The notes under the pieces: generated by a model
Told to the model about the DNA's origin: nothing
Database searches by the model: none
What the model saw: the letters and a program-made list of their open reading frames with translations, nothing else
From: Clostridium sp. CF012
GTDB taxonomy: Bacteria; Bacillota; Clostridia; Clostridiales; Clostridiaceae
Assembly (NCBI RefSeq): GCF_018861755.1
Contig: NZ_JAHLEF010000020.1
Span: forward strand, 1-64,000
Direction of reading: 5' to 3'
Length of the DNA: 64,000 nucleotides
Shown here: one piece after another, positions 1 through 9,563 of the stretch
Position numbering within the stretch: the stretch's first letter is position 1
Layout of the letters: every line of letters begins with the position of its first letter
Program-made: the position numbers and the translations under genes

Positions 1-18
1 ATAACTATTCCTCCTCAC
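1..18 (-). promoter_or_regulatory. Ribosome binding site of a gene starting off the left edge
   Basis: Read on the minus strand, positions 18-10 give GTGAGGAGG followed by nine bases to the window edge. This is a canonical Shine-Dalgarno sequence whose start codon should lie at or just beyond position 0. The gene itself is not visible. Confidence 0.4.
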
Positions 19-60
19 TTAATTATTAGATATTATTTCCACAAATACCATTAGTTAATA

Positions 61-108
61 CAAAAAAAATAATGTAGCTAGATTTGTTTACACAAATCTA
101 GCTACATT
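61..108 (-). terminator. Rho-independent terminator
   Basis: A perfect 17-bp stem (71-87 with 92-108, loop TTAC) is followed on the minus strand by a run of T (the A run at 62-69). It lies 60 bp downstream of the minus-strand gene ending at 168 and closes that transcript before the next gene to the left. Confidence 0.85.
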
Positions 109-167
109 CCCGATCATCATTCGTGACGATTCTCTCTTATTTTATTGCTTTTAATTTATTTCGACCA

Positions 168-578
168 TTAGGTTATTAAATCATTTAAAATGTTATTGAA
201 TTTACTTGGTTCAATATTATATGTGATACAAATGCCGTCAAAGCATAATAAGTATGCAAAAAAATCTGGATTGGCATTAAATATAAATTTAACATCAAAT
301 GCAGGTGCTTTTAAAATAGGTATTTTAACTCCTTTTAAAATATCAAATACTATATCTATGTAAACACCTGGATTACCACCTTGAATTTGAAATTTAAGTC
401 CGTCCGAATTAAAACTGCAGTTAAATATCTCCATATTAAAACTAAAATAAGGACTTTTTTTCAAATCATTACCTCTATCCTGTTTAATAAATATCCGTCC
501 TTTTTCCTCTAATACCTTTTTGTTTAAAGCTTTAAATTCGTGTAAGGTGATTTTTTTTTCAATAAAGTTGGACACCAT
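168..578 (-). CDS. Hypothetical protein, 136 aa
   Basis: A soluble, slightly basic protein of 136 residues that I do not recognise. There is no signal peptide or membrane segment. The middle (about residues 55-110) reads as alternating beta strands (FQIQGGNPGVYIDIVF, FDVKFIFNA), which would suit a small beta-rich fold. ATG start at 578 is preceded by a GGGGG-containing ribosome site (584-590). It is a single-gene transcript with its own strong terminator at 61-108. Confidence 0.7.
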   Translation of the reverse strand: MVSNFIEKKITLHEFKALNKKVLEEKGRIFIKQDRGNDLKKSPYFSFNMEIFNCSFNSDGLKFQIQGGNPGVYIDIVFDILKGVKIPILKAPAFDVKFIFNANPDFFAYLLCFDGICITYNIEPSKFNNILNDLIT

Positions 579-787
579 ATTTTATACCCCCTTCATGTTA
601 AAGTTATCACATGCTTTACCTTTATATTTCATATAATATATCTAATTCTACATATATTATAAAAAGCCTCATAAAGCTTAAAGAATCATAAAAGATAACT
701 GGGATTTAGTTACTTGTTAATCTTCGCACTCACACATACTATAATTAATAGAGATGATACTATTTTTTTTGATGTTATTGTACTCCA

Positions 788-1372
788 TTACTCTATTGAT
801 ATTAGCATAAAATCTGTATCTGGTTCTACCACTACTATTGGAGCAGTAATATTTACTATCAGTGCAACTTTTTTAGAATACCCCGCTACAGTACCATAAA
901 TTGTTTGATTTCCTAATTCTTGTGTTTCTACCTTTGGCACACTCCATTTAACTGCAAAAGATTTAATGGTGTTGTTAGTCATTATCGCGTTTACAGTTTT
1001 AGGTAATTGAAAATTATATCCCATTTCTACATTTTGAGATATTTCTTTTATTTCTTTTATTACTGGAACAACGTTTAATGTAATAGCAACCTTCTTAGAA
1101 TACCCCACAACTGTACCATAAAATACTTGTTTACTTACTTTAACTGTACTTACCTTTGCTACATTCCATTTAACTGGATATGATTTCTTTGTATTGTTAG
1201 TCATTATCGCTGTTACAGTTTTTGGCAATGTGTGAGCCCCCCCTTGATTTGCTGTAACAACTATGTTTTTTACCTCTTTAATCTTTACTGTTACTGCTTT
1301 TACATTAGTAGTGAACCCGAACGACATAAAAACTGCTACTGCTAACAAAATAGGTCTAAATTTTACTTTCAT
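788..1372 (-). CDS. Secreted protein with two bacterial Ig-like (Big_4-type) repeats
   Basis: A 194-aa protein with an N-terminal signal peptide (residues 1-26: basic start, hydrophobic ILLAVAVFMSFGF, cleavage near VKA). It is followed by two repeats of about 70 residues. Each carries TLPKTV or QLPKTV, then A(I)MTNNT, a KW(N/S)V strand and YGTV(V/A)GYSKKVA. This pattern is that of the bacterial Ig-like group 4 domain found on clostridial surface and exported proteins. There is no sorting signal or cell-wall binding repeat, so it is probably released or loosely held. The repeat is visible in DNA as well (about 890-1010 against 1120-1240). Role unknown. Confidence 0.75.
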   Translation of the reverse strand: MKVKFRPILLAVAVFMSFGFTTNVKAVTVKIKEVKNIVVTANQGGAHTLPKTVTAIMTNNTKKSYPVKWNVAKVSTVKVSKQVFYGTVVGYSKKVAITLNVVPVIKEIKEISQNVEMGYNFQLPKTVNAIMTNNTIKSFAVKWSVPKVETQELGNQTIYGTVAGYSKKVALIVNITAPIVVVEPDTDFMLISIE

Positions 1373-1598
1373 AATACCCCTCCATTATAGTGTTTAATTT
1401 AATTTTAGCTGCGTTAATGATAGTTTAGTTTTTATAGAAGTTTACTATATTCTACATATTATAACTTATTCCTTCTTTATTTCCAATATTTTTACTTAAT
1501 AAATTGTTAAGAAAGTAATATTTAGCTATTACAGTTACATTAGAAACACAATAAAAATATATCTTAAAAAAAATACTATATTCAAACTAATAGTAAAA

Positions 1599-1992
1599 TT
1601 AGCTAAACATAGTGCCATTATTTAAATATTTATTACCTTGTTCCTTTTTAGCTCTTATATATACAAAAGTTCCTGGAACATATAAAATTGCTGTGATCAG
1701 CAAATATGAGAATCCACTGGCATACATAAGCCAAATACCATAAACCGAAGCTAGTAAAGCAACAAATTTACTCAATACTAAGGACTTCTTGTTGTCACTT
1801 TCAAAGGTTTCTTTTCTTAAAGTGAGCTTTAAGAAATAAAGAGCACTAAGAAGGTAAGGCACCAAAATCATACTAGCGGATAAGGTGTAGAATATCTGAT
1901 AAGTGCTTGCATTGAAATAAGTTACTACTAAGATATACTACAGATTCAAGAATATACGCCATAGGGTGATTCCCAAGCTTTGCAAGTTCAGC
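1599..1992 (-). pseudogene. Remnant of an arginine/ornithine antiporter (APA family)
   Basis: The last 90 residues (MILVPYLLSALYFLKLTLRKE, then YGIWLMYASGFSYLLITAILYVPGTFVYIRAK) match the C-terminal helices of the arginine-ornithine antiporter family. The same frame continues upstream as STYQIFYTLSAS without a start codon. Then the homology jumps frame to a short piece, AELAKLGNHPMAYILES (about 1938-1992), which in intact antiporters lies much earlier. So one internal deletion plus a frameshift has joined two remote segments and the N-terminal half is gone. The C-terminal 90 codons can look like a small gene but are a dead fragment. Confidence 0.7.
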
Positions 1993-2090
1993 TCAAAAGG
2001 GCTATGGAGCTTTATACGATTATTTGCTCATTAGAAGCACTAGCAGCTTTTTTATCCATGAATCAAATTAAAGAAAATGAAATATTTAGT

Positions 2091-2118
2091 ATTTTAAAAG
2101 TGGGCTACCAGCCCACTT
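2091..2118 (-). terminator. Rho-independent terminator
   Basis: Stem AAGTGGGCT/AGCCCACTT (2098-2106 with 2110-2118, three-base loop). On the minus strand it is followed by a short T-rich tail (TTTTAAAAT). It sits 34 bp after the minus-strand gene ending at 2152. Confidence 0.65.
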
Positions 2119-2151
2119 ATTATGTGCCTATGGAGGATTTGTTCATTACAT

Positions 2152-2484
2152 TTAATTTATTAAATTCCCAAATGTAAATATTAACCCCATTAATATAAAT
2201 ATTAATTGAATACATAAGACCATAGCAAGATTCCTTACATCTTTCTTAATTGTAAAGTATGTCATTGGAACAGCAATTGTAATCCAAATAAGAATATTAA
2301 TCAGAATATCAATTGTCTTAAATACCTGTATATTTCCCCTAAATTCTAAATAAATAAGAATTCCTAATGCAATATACATTAGCTTAAAATATTTATCACC
2401 TTTATTATGAACCGTTAAAATACAGCCTCCTAGAACTAATAAAAATGCCACTATAACTAGAACTACTTGAAATTCAACACTAAT
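2152..2484 (-). CDS. Small integral membrane protein, probably started at ATT
   Basis: A hypothetical protein with four hydrophobic segments and short polar loops (NKGDKYFK, KKDVRN). No family recognised. A GTG start at 2451 would give 99 aa but has no ribosome site. An ideal TGGGAGGTGA lies at 2491-2500, and the open frame runs back from 2451 without a stop to ATT at 2484, nine bases after GGAGG. I therefore take ATT at 2484 as the likely start, giving 110 aa beginning (M)SVEFQVVLVIVAFLLVLGG. Terminator at 2091-2118. Confidence 0.6.
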   Translation of the reverse strand: MSVEFQVVLVIVAFLLVLGGCILTVHNKGDKYFKLMYIALGILIYLEFRGNIQVFKTIDILINILIWITIAVPMTYFTIKKDVRNLAMVLCIQLIFILMGLIFTFGNLIN

Positions 2485-2606
2485 TTAAGATCACCTCCCA
2501 AATTGATTTTTATAATTATTTATATTTGTTTTACTACATAAACATTCCAATATGGAAAATTAAGTTAGCCTCATCAAAAATAAGTTATTTGATATTGAAT
2601 TACTGC

Positions 2607-2652
2607 AAAAAAGTAAAAAAGAGTCTGAAACTAGATTTCTCTAGACTCAGAC
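2607..2652 (-). terminator. Rho-independent terminator of the PfkB-family gene
   Basis: Stem GTCTGA..CTAGA / TCTAG..TCAGAC (2623-2652, small internal loop), followed on the minus strand by CTCTTTTTTAC. It lies 41 bp downstream of the stop at 2693. Confidence 0.65.
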
Positions 2653-2692
2653 CCTATCCCGTTACTCATACTTGCGGGTTCAATCTTTTATT

Positions 2693-3838
2693 TTATTGTA
2701 AATTGTCATCACGCCAGTTATTCAAGAATTCTTTTACATCATCAAAACTTGGACTTTTCGCATTTCTTACATAATACCCTGATGTTGCAACTCCTAAAAT
2801 CAAGGATTGTTCTGGACTTAGGTTAAGAATTTGCCCCAGACAAAAACCTGCATTGAAGTTATCCCCAGCACCTGTTGTTAGTATTGGGCTCGCTGTATAA
2901 GGACCATCAACATGATAGTAGTTATCTCCAACTACTGCCGTTGCTTCTATCGTTGGGTGTATAACAAGACAATATATATTTATTTTTTTTGATATTTGTT
3001 CAGTTAATGTTTTTAAGTTAATCTTGTCAGTATTATCGCATTTATATCCTTGTATTCCTAAAACCTCAGCTATTTCAACAGCTTCTTTTAAATTAAGTCC
3101 AAGTATTACATTGAAGTGCATATTAAATTTTTCTATAAGCTGCAGTGCTTCAATAATATCCTCGTTAGTTCTTTTCTCTGGATCCGCCAAATCAAAGAAC
3201 ATGAATCTTTTTCCTTTACTATTATCAATATGTGGGAGAACCTCCTCTATTATGCCCCTCCATATACTGCTCATATGTGGAAGCATAGTCCAGTTTTCAA
3301 GTCCAAAAAGACTTGAATCATTTATAAGTTCTGTAAGCTTAGGTATACCGATAATTTTTTTTATATTTTCCCAATTTACATCATTCATGGAATCAAGTTT
3401 ACCAATCATTAGTTTTCCATCTTCAAATTCTAGAGCATCAGTAGTACCTGGTCTCGCTATGGAATACACCTCACCATTTTCATTCATATGTTGAAATACA
3501 TTTTCTATTTGAGGATACCCAAGGGCTCCAATATAAGTTAGGCCAAGTCCATAGGTTAAGAATGCATTGCTTAATATTGGCCCGTTACCACCAAGTTTTT
3601 CCTGCAATACTACCATTTCAAAATTAGTACTAAGTCCAGCTGCTTTTACTATCCTTTCTCCAAATTCTTTAATGGTTTTTATTCTATCGAATTCTGTTGC
3701 ACTTTTTCTTTTTCCTACCACATGAACAATTTTATCAACAAATCCATCCAAACCAATTAAAACTTTATCACTATTTGGACTTTTACCCTCTAAATCAATC
3801 AATAGTTCATTAATCTTATTTTTAAATTCCATTATCAT
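2693..3838 (-). CDS. PfkB-family carbohydrate kinase
   Basis: Ribokinase-fold sugar kinase, 381 aa from the chosen start. The N-terminal part has the substrate-side glycine motif (LGGNGPILSNAF). The C-terminal PfkB signature is TTGAGDNFNAGFCLG, whose GAGD carries the catalytic aspartate and anion hole. The protein is longer than typical ribokinases (about 300 aa) and forms a poorly characterised PfkB branch, so the sugar cannot be named. An upstream ATG exists at 3862, but GGAGG at 3846-3850 precedes ATG 3838 by seven bases, which decides the start. Monocistronic with its own terminator. No sugar transporter adjoins it. Confidence 0.85.
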   Translation of the reverse strand: MIMEFKNKINELLIDLEGKSPNSDKVLIGLDGFVDKIVHVVGKRKSATEFDRIKTIKEFGERIVKAAGLSTNFEMVVLQEKLGGNGPILSNAFLTYGLGLTYIGALGYPQIENVFQHMNENGEVYSIARPGTTDALEFEDGKLMIGKLDSMNDVNWENIKKIIGIPKLTELINDSSLFGLENWTMLPHMSSIWRGIIEEVLPHIDNSKGKRFMFFDLADPEKRTNEDIIEALQLIEKFNMHFNVILGLNLKEAVEIAEVLGIQGYKCDNTDKINLKTLTEQISKKINIYCLVIHPTIEATAVVGDNYYHVDGPYTASPILTTGAGDNFNAGFCLGQILNLSPEQSLILGVATSGYYVRNAKSPSFDDVKEFLNNWRDDNLQ

Positions 3839-3950
3839 AAATTTTCCTCCAATATATGGCATTTACCTTTAATAATACAATAACAAAGGTGACTTGTCCA
3901 CTACTAAACTATTAACTTATTCCACTAAAATAATCCAACCCCTAAATAAA

Positions 3951-3995
3951 AGAAGAAATGCTATGCCAGTATTAAATGGCTATAGCATTTCTTCT
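3951..3995 (-). terminator. Rho-independent terminator of hcp
   Basis: Long stem AGAAGAAATGCTAT.../...ATAGCATTTCTTCT, with T residues at the 3' side on the minus strand. It lies 16 bp beyond the hcp stop. Confidence 0.8.
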
Positions 3996-4010
3996 TTTTC
4001 GACTACTATA

Positions 4011-5657
4011 CTATCCTAATATCGCTTTCAAGTCTTCATCTGGAGTAGATATTGGTTTAATATTGAACTTATCAATCAATACCTGAAGAACTTCTGGTGA
4101 TATAAAGGCAGGTAGAGATGGTCCTAGATAAATATCTTTTATTCCAAGTGATAATAAAGTAATTAATACACATACTGCTTTCTGTTCATACCAAGATAAT
4201 ATTATCGAAAGAGGAAGGTCATTTACCCCACATTTAAAGGCATCTGCAAGAGCCAATGCAATTTTAATTGCTCCATAAGAATCATTACATTGCCCAACAT
4301 CAAGTAATCTTGGAAATTCTCCGATTTTACCAAACTCCTCCTTATTAAATCTATATTTACCACAAGCAAGTGTTAAGATAATAGAATCCTTGGGAGTTTT
4401 TTGCGCAAATTCAGTAAAATAGTTTCTTCCCGGCTTTGCACCATCGCAGCCTCCAATTAAGAAGAAGTGCTTTATTGCTCCACTCTTAACCGCCTCCACG
4501 ATTTTACCCGCATTGCTTAAAACTGCATCATGCCCAAACCCAACAATAATCTTCTTTTCTGCTTCATCCTCTGGAAAGCCACCTAGTTGTAATGCTTTAC
4601 TGATTATTAGTGTGAAATCCTTCTTTCCATTCACTTCCTGGATGTGTGTCATCTCAGGCCAACCAACGATACTTGTCGTATATATTCTATCAGCGTATGA
4701 TTCTCTTGGCTTTTGCAAACAATTTGTAGTCATTAGTATTGTACCCGGTATTCCGTCAAACTCATTTTGCTGTTCTTGCCATGCCCCACCAAAGTTTCCC
4801 ACTAAATGTTTGTATTTATTTAATCCTGGATATCCATGTGCAGGGAGCATTTCACCATGAGTATAAATATTTACTCCTTTTCCTTCAGACTGCTGCAAAA
4901 GATCTTCTAAATCTTTTAAATCATGCCCTGAGACAATTATGAATGGTCCTTTTTTCCTTGTAATGCAAACTTCAGTAGGTGTTGGATTTCCAAATGTTTC
5001 TGTATTTGCTTTATCAAGTAATTCAATGCATTTAAAATTTACAAGGCCAAATTCCATATTAAGGTTAATTAGGTCATCTACCGTTAGTTCCTCATCTATT
5101 ACTGCTGCAAAGCCCTTATAAAAGAAGTTACTTACGCTTTCATCCTTATATCCTAATACATGAGCATGATGAGCGTATGCAGCCATACCCTTCATTCCAT
5201 AAATCAGCATTTGTCTTAATGATCGAATATTTGCATCCAAACTCTTATTATACATTACGCCTGTTTTTTCTGCTTCGATGAGCATATCCTCCATTGATTC
5301 TGGCAATATGTATTGAGCTTCTTCTGGGATTTCATCTGAAGATTTTCCAAGCATTGTTTTTAATAAATCTTTAATTTCTTGAGATTTTTTTAGATATTCA
5401 ACAAACCGTTCATCATCAAAATTTGTATTTGTTAATGTTGAAAATGATGCATCCATCACAAATTTATCTATTTCACCATCAATGTGAATGCCTTTTTGAA
5501 TTAGTTTAGCTCCTAAATAACCTATGCCCTTTAATTGATAAATTAACAGATCCTGTAGTCCTGCAATATCTGCATTTTTACCACAATTACCAGCCTTGGT
5601 ACATCCTTTTCCGCCTATTGTTTGTTCACATTGATAGCAAAACATTTTATCTTCCAT
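4011..5657 (-). CDS. hcp: Hydroxylamine reductase / hybrid cluster protein
   Basis: 548 aa, the usual length for the family. It reduces hydroxylamine in vitro, and in vivo is linked to nitric oxide and nitrosative stress in the cytoplasm. The N-terminal cysteines C7, C10, C19 and C25 (CYQC, GGKGCTKAGNC) form the Fe-S cubane site. The hybrid cluster ligands lie in the C-terminal half (GGCDGAKPGRNYF, LACGKYRFN, DVGQCNDSYGA). ATG 5657 follows an AGGAGG site. There is no adjacent hcr reductase or ferredoxin, as is common in clostridia. Monocistronic. Confidence 0.95.
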   Translation of the reverse strand: MEDKMFCYQCEQTIGGKGCTKAGNCGKNADIAGLQDLLIYQLKGIGYLGAKLIQKGIHIDGEIDKFVMDASFSTLTNTNFDDERFVEYLKKSQEIKDLLKTMLGKSSDEIPEEAQYILPESMEDMLIEAEKTGVMYNKSLDANIRSLRQMLIYGMKGMAAYAHHAHVLGYKDESVSNFFYKGFAAVIDEELTVDDLINLNMEFGLVNFKCIELLDKANTETFGNPTPTEVCITRKKGPFIIVSGHDLKDLEDLLQQSEGKGVNIYTHGEMLPAHGYPGLNKYKHLVGNFGGAWQEQQNEFDGIPGTILMTTNCLQKPRESYADRIYTTSIVGWPEMTHIQEVNGKKDFTLIISKALQLGGFPEDEAEKKIIVGFGHDAVLSNAGKIVEAVKSGAIKHFFLIGGCDGAKPGRNYFTEFAQKTPKDSIILTLACGKYRFNKEEFGKIGEFPRLLDVGQCNDSYGAIKIALALADAFKCGVNDLPLSIILSWYEQKAVCVLITLLSLGIKDIYLGPSLPAFISPEVLQVLIDKFNIKPISTPDEDLKAILG

Positions 5658-5856
5658 TTAAACGCCTCCTGTTTTTTCTCAGTTCTTTATATAATGATTT
5701 GCAGATTTACATAAATTAATTATTTTAAAAAAATACTAAGCCAGTAATAAAATGCCCTATATGGTTTTAATTTATACAAATATTTAATTTTATTTTGTTA
5801 TGGTATACACAATTTTGTATTCATGTCTTTACACATTAAGTATTTTGGTTGAATTT

Positions 5857-5890
5857 TAATTAGAAAAGACACCAGATTTCTCTGCTGTCT
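5857..5890 (-). terminator. Rho-independent terminator of the PBP gene
   Basis: Stem AAGACA-C-CAGA / TCTG-C-TGTCTT (5865-5890), followed on the minus strand by TTTTCTAATT. It lies 37 bp after the stop at 5928. Confidence 0.55.
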
Positions 5891-5927
5891 TAAACTAAAT
5901 TAGCTCCATAGGACTATTTTTTTATAA

Positions 5928-8117
5928 TTAGTCAGACATAATATCTAAATGTAATATAATAATAGTTCCTTTTTTTACTTCTGTGCCCTCTATGCTTTGT
6001 TCTGAGACTATTCCCTTACCAATAAATCGAATTTTTAAACCAAGGCTATTCAACACCTTACTAGCTCTTTCTGGACTACTTCCTTTAATATTTGGAACTA
6101 TTACCTTATTACTATACACTACTCTTGTATCAGTGCGTAAAATAATTTCAGTTCCTTCTTTAACTGTATATCCAGGCTTTGGAGTCATATCAGTAATTAC
6201 TTCTCCCTCAGTTGTTAAGTTTAACTTTAAATTATTTTCTTTTAATATTTTTTGAGCTTCGGCTCTTTTAAGACCTCTTACCTCCGGCACAATAACATCC
6301 TTCAATAAGCTTTTTGAAGTTTCCTCACTAGAGGCATCAGATTTTATTGATAAGTAATTAAATATATCACTAAACGCTTGTTTTGCAACTACTGTTGCAA
6401 TCTGGCCACCATAATACCAAGCTGGATTTGGTTCATCAATTGAAACCAAAAGTGTTATTTGTGGGTCACTCGCAGGTGCCATGCCAGCAAATGATGAAAC
6501 ATATTTCCCTGGAGCATAAAGACCATTTATAACCTTTTGAGCAGTTCCCGTCTTCCCAGCAATATGGTACCCTGCAATATATGCCTTCTTACCACCGCCA
6601 TTTTCTACAACCTGTTCTAGGTAACTTCGTAGCTGTCTTGCTATTGGTTCATCTATTATTCTTCTTTCATTAAAATTTGAATATTCCTGTAAAACCTTTT
6701 TATTGTTCAAATCATCATGATTTATTATCTCTTTCATAACATGAGGCGTTATAAGCTTTCCGCCATTAGCAATAGCATTAAAAGCAGTTAAGTACTGCAC
6801 CGCAGATAATGTATTACTTTGACCAAAGGATGTTGTTGCTACATCAACAGCGGTCATATCTTTAGTTTTTCTAATTATACCTAAAGCTTCTCCATTTAAA
6901 TCAATACCAGATTCTTTACCAAATCCAAACAAGTAAACATATTTATTTAATTTTTCTGCACCTAATCTTCTGCCGAGTTCCATAAATCCAACATTACAAG
7001 AGTTTTTTAAAATATCCACGAAACTTTGAGAACCGTGACCTGTGGTTTTATGACACCTTATTGTTTCACCTCCAACTACAGTGCTACCATTGCAGACAAA
7101 TCTATCGTTTTCATCAACTACCTTCTCTTCCATAGCTGCCGTAGCAGTTACCACCTTAAAAATAGACCCTGGCTCAAACGCATCACTTACTGCTCTGTTT
7201 CTCCAAGCCTTTTGGTTTTCATCAAAATTTTTAGTAATGTCCCAAGGCTCATTGGGATTATAATCTGGTTTATTAACCATGCCCAAAATTTCACCATTTT
7301 TAGGATTCATTGCAATTATAGTAACTGCCGCTGCTTTATTATCGATCATAGCCTGACTGGCTGCTTTTTCACAAAATAATTGAATTACCTCATCAATAGT
7401 AAGTACTACATCTTTACCATTTATGGGCTTTGTGTAATTTGATATTTTATAAGGTAAATCTTCACCTTTTCTGTCAGTTTCAGAAAGATTTATTCCAGGT
7501 ACACCAGATAAATACTTATCATAATATAGTTCAACGCCTGTTAATCCATTACCATCAAAATTAGTATGTCCTAGAACATTTGCTAAGAAATTTTGATTGG
7601 GATAGTATCTTTTTGTATCGCCAGTAATAACAATCCCCCTTAACTTACTTTTATAAGAAAATTCAACAATTTTATCGACTACATCCTTCTCTACCCTTCT
7701 TTTCAAAATGGCTGACCTAATAAGTTTTCCCTTTGAATCCTTCTGAGTGAAAATAGATAAAACATCTTTAGGTTCCATTCCAAGTATTTTAGCGAGTTCT
7801 GGTGCTATACCCTCCATAGTTAATTCATTTTTTGTTGTAGTCTCTCTTAATAAATTAAGATCTAAGTCTATTCTAAAAACATTTGCACTTATAGCTAATT
7901 CCTTCCCATTTCTGTCTAAAATCTGTCCTCGCTGTGGTGTAATTCGAAAGTCACTTGTCCATTGTAGAGTTGCTCTTTGCTTATATTCCTTTCCTTTAAC
8001 TATCATAACGTAACTTAATCTACTAATTAATAGAAAAAATAAAAGAAAAAGTATAAAAAAAACAGCTAGCATTCTACGTTTATCAAATAGCTTGTCTCTA
8101 TATTCTCCTCTTGCCAA
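5928..8117 (-). CDS. SpoVD-like class B penicillin-binding protein with two PASTA domains
   Basis: 729 aa. A short cytoplasmic tail and one membrane anchor (residues 16-34) precede a PBP dimerisation domain (about 55-220) and a transpeptidase domain. The catalytic motifs are all present: S318-I-F-K321, S373-C-N375 and K522-T-G-T. Two PASTA repeats follow (about 612-665 and 675-727, VPEVRGL and VPNIKG). This architecture is that of SpoVD, which cross-links spore cortex peptidoglycan. SpoVD normally sits in the mra/mur cluster, whereas here the gene stands alone. It may therefore be a paralogue with a specialised wall role. ATG 8117 is preceded by a GGGGG site. Confidence 0.85.
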   Translation of the reverse strand: MARGEYRDKLFDKRRMLAVFFILFLLFFLLISRLSYVMIVKGKEYKQRATLQWTSDFRITPQRGQILDRNGKELAISANVFRIDLDLNLLRETTTKNELTMEGIAPELAKILGMEPKDVLSIFTQKDSKGKLIRSAILKRRVEKDVVDKIVEFSYKSKLRGIVITGDTKRYYPNQNFLANVLGHTNFDGNGLTGVELYYDKYLSGVPGINLSETDRKGEDLPYKISNYTKPINGKDVVLTIDEVIQLFCEKAASQAMIDNKAAAVTIIAMNPKNGEILGMVNKPDYNPNEPWDITKNFDENQKAWRNRAVSDAFEPGSIFKVVTATAAMEEKVVDENDRFVCNGSTVVGGETIRCHKTTGHGSQSFVDILKNSCNVGFMELGRRLGAEKLNKYVYLFGFGKESGIDLNGEALGIIRKTKDMTAVDVATTSFGQSNTLSAVQYLTAFNAIANGGKLITPHVMKEIINHDDLNNKKVLQEYSNFNERRIIDEPIARQLRSYLEQVVENGGGKKAYIAGYHIAGKTGTAQKVINGLYAPGKYVSSFAGMAPASDPQITLLVSIDEPNPAWYYGGQIATVVAKQAFSDIFNYLSIKSDASSEETSKSLLKDVIVPEVRGLKRAEAQKILKENNLKLNLTTEGEVITDMTPKPGYTVKEGTEIILRTDTRVVYSNKVIVPNIKGSSPERASKVLNSLGLKIRFIGKGIVSEQSIEGTEVKKGTIIILHLDIMSD

Positions 8118-8337
8118 TTTATTTCCCCCTTACTAGACTTTATCATTAACTTAATAATTATGCATATATGTTATTCTACATTCTTTATTATACCATATTT
8201 GTAATATTATTCATTAAAATATCAATTTTATTAATAAATTCTTAATATTAAGGATATAGCGAACAAAAATCGAATACATCTTAATAACTAAATCTTACAT
8301 ACATATGTGTTTGAATGTAAGATATTACATTTTATAA

Positions 8338-8376
8338 AGAAAAACCTCTTAACATTTGGGTACAAATGTTAAGAGG
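8338..8376 (-). terminator. Rho-independent terminator of the aminotransferase operon
   Basis: Perfect 14-bp stem CCTCTTAACATTTG / CAAATGTTAAGAGG (8345-8358 with 8363-8376), with TTTTTCTT following on the minus strand. It lies 20 bp after the stop at 8396. Confidence 0.85.
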
Positions 8377-8395
8377 CTACTATTTTTTTACTTAA

Positions 8396-9550
8396 TTAGA
8401 ATTTTATCTTTTCAATTCTATCAAAAGCTTTTTCTAATTCTTTTATATCTACAGTACATGCAATTCTCACATACCCTTCCCCACAAGCACCAAATGCATT
8501 ACCTGGAATAGTAAGTACTTGTGCTTTATCTAATATGATTTCACTTACTTTAGTAGATGTAAGTCCTGTTTTTTTAATGTTTATAAATAGATAGAACGTT
8601 CCTTTAGGGTCTAGAACACTCATCCAGGGTATAGAATTTATCCGCTTGGCTGCATATATTACCCTCTCTTTATAAAGTTTAATAGCAGGTGGCTGTATGG
8701 TTTTTCGATTACGAAGTGCATAGATCGCTCCCCTTTGCGATATTGAAGGTGCCGTAAATACAACATTTTCATTAACTAACCTACAAGTCGAAATAATCTC
8801 CTTAGGAGCAATAATATTTCCAATACGCCAACCCGTCATTGTATAATCCTTAGAAAAACTATTTAAAATAATCAATCTCTCACGAATTTCAGGTAAAGTT
8901 ATCATTGATATAAAATCATCTTTAAATGTATATGCTCCATATATTTCATCAGCAATAATCAATAAATCATATTTAATTGCCATATCTGCAATTTTGTTTA
9001 ATGTATCTAAACTAAACACTGCACCTGTTGGATTATTAGGTGAATTTATAACGATAGCTCTTGTTCTTTCCGTAATAGCCTTCTCTAATTTCTCCACATT
9101 AATCTGATACTCTTCTTCTTCAAGAGTCTCTAGCTCTACCGGAATACCTCTAGCAAGTTCTATTTGTTGGAAATATGGAGTAAAATATGGAGCATGTATT
9201 ATAACCTCATCATCTGGATCTAATATGGACTCAAGAACAAGATACATTCCTAAACATGCACTTGTGGAAATCATAATTTCTTCATCTAATAAATCAGCAT
9301 TAAACGCTTCATTATAATATTTTCTTATTTCATCTCGAAGTTCAGGATCTCCTCTAAAATCAGTGTATTTGGTATGGCCTTTTAATGCTTCTTGAAAAGC
9401 AAAATTAATTATATCTTCATGAGTTGTTTGATCGGGATCTCCTAAACTTAAATTAATAACATTTTCGTATTTTTTTGCTAATTCATCTACTTCACCCATA
9501 GGTGTCGATTTATTTTTCCAATATCTTTTGGAAATAAACTTATTCTTCAT
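8396..9550 (-). CDS. PLP-dependent class I/II aminotransferase
   Basis: Fold-type I aminotransferase of about 384 aa. Visible motifs: NSPNNPTGAVF, ADEIYGAYTF, the PLP-lysine region NSFSKDYTMTGWRIGN and the C-terminal arginine in YVRIACT. It belongs with the aspartate/aromatic aminotransferase group, and the amino acid cannot be named. It is the second gene of an operon behind a YjiH-type transporter (13-bp gap), both facing an IclR regulator. This suggests uptake and transamination of a specific amine or amino acid. A GTG at 9559 overlaps the GAGGTG ribosome site, so ATG 9550, six bases after it, is the start. Confidence 0.85.
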   Translation of the reverse strand: MKNKFISKRYWKNKSTPMGEVDELAKKYENVINLSLGDPDQTTHEDIINFAFQEALKGHTKYTDFRGDPELRDEIRKYYNEAFNADLLDEEIMISTSACLGMYLVLESILDPDDEVIIHAPYFTPYFQQIELARGIPVELETLEEEEYQINVEKLEKAITERTRAIVINSPNNPTGAVFSLDTLNKIADMAIKYDLLIIADEIYGAYTFKDDFISMITLPEIRERLIILNSFSKDYTMTGWRIGNIIAPKEIISTCRLVNENVVFTAPSISQRGAIYALRNRKTIQPPAIKLYKERVIYAAKRINSIPWMSVLDPKGTFYLFINIKKTGLTSTKVSEIILDKAQVLTIPGNAFGACGEGYVRIACTVDIKELEKAFDRIEKIKF

Positions 9551-9563
9551 TATAATCACCTCA

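Noticed and set aside
714-899. Plus-strand frame opposite the Ig-like secreted protein
   Set aside because: Lies partly antisense to a protein with a clear signal peptide and repeats; no ribosome site.
1980-2177. Plus-strand frame of 65 codons
   Set aside because: Overlaps the antiporter remnant on the other strand, has no ribosome site, and its middle is the minus-strand terminator region.
5800-5825. FNR/HcpR-like palindrome upstream of hcp
   Set aside because: ACAATTTTGT is self-complementary but short and AT-rich; it does not match TTGTGA-N4-TCACAA.
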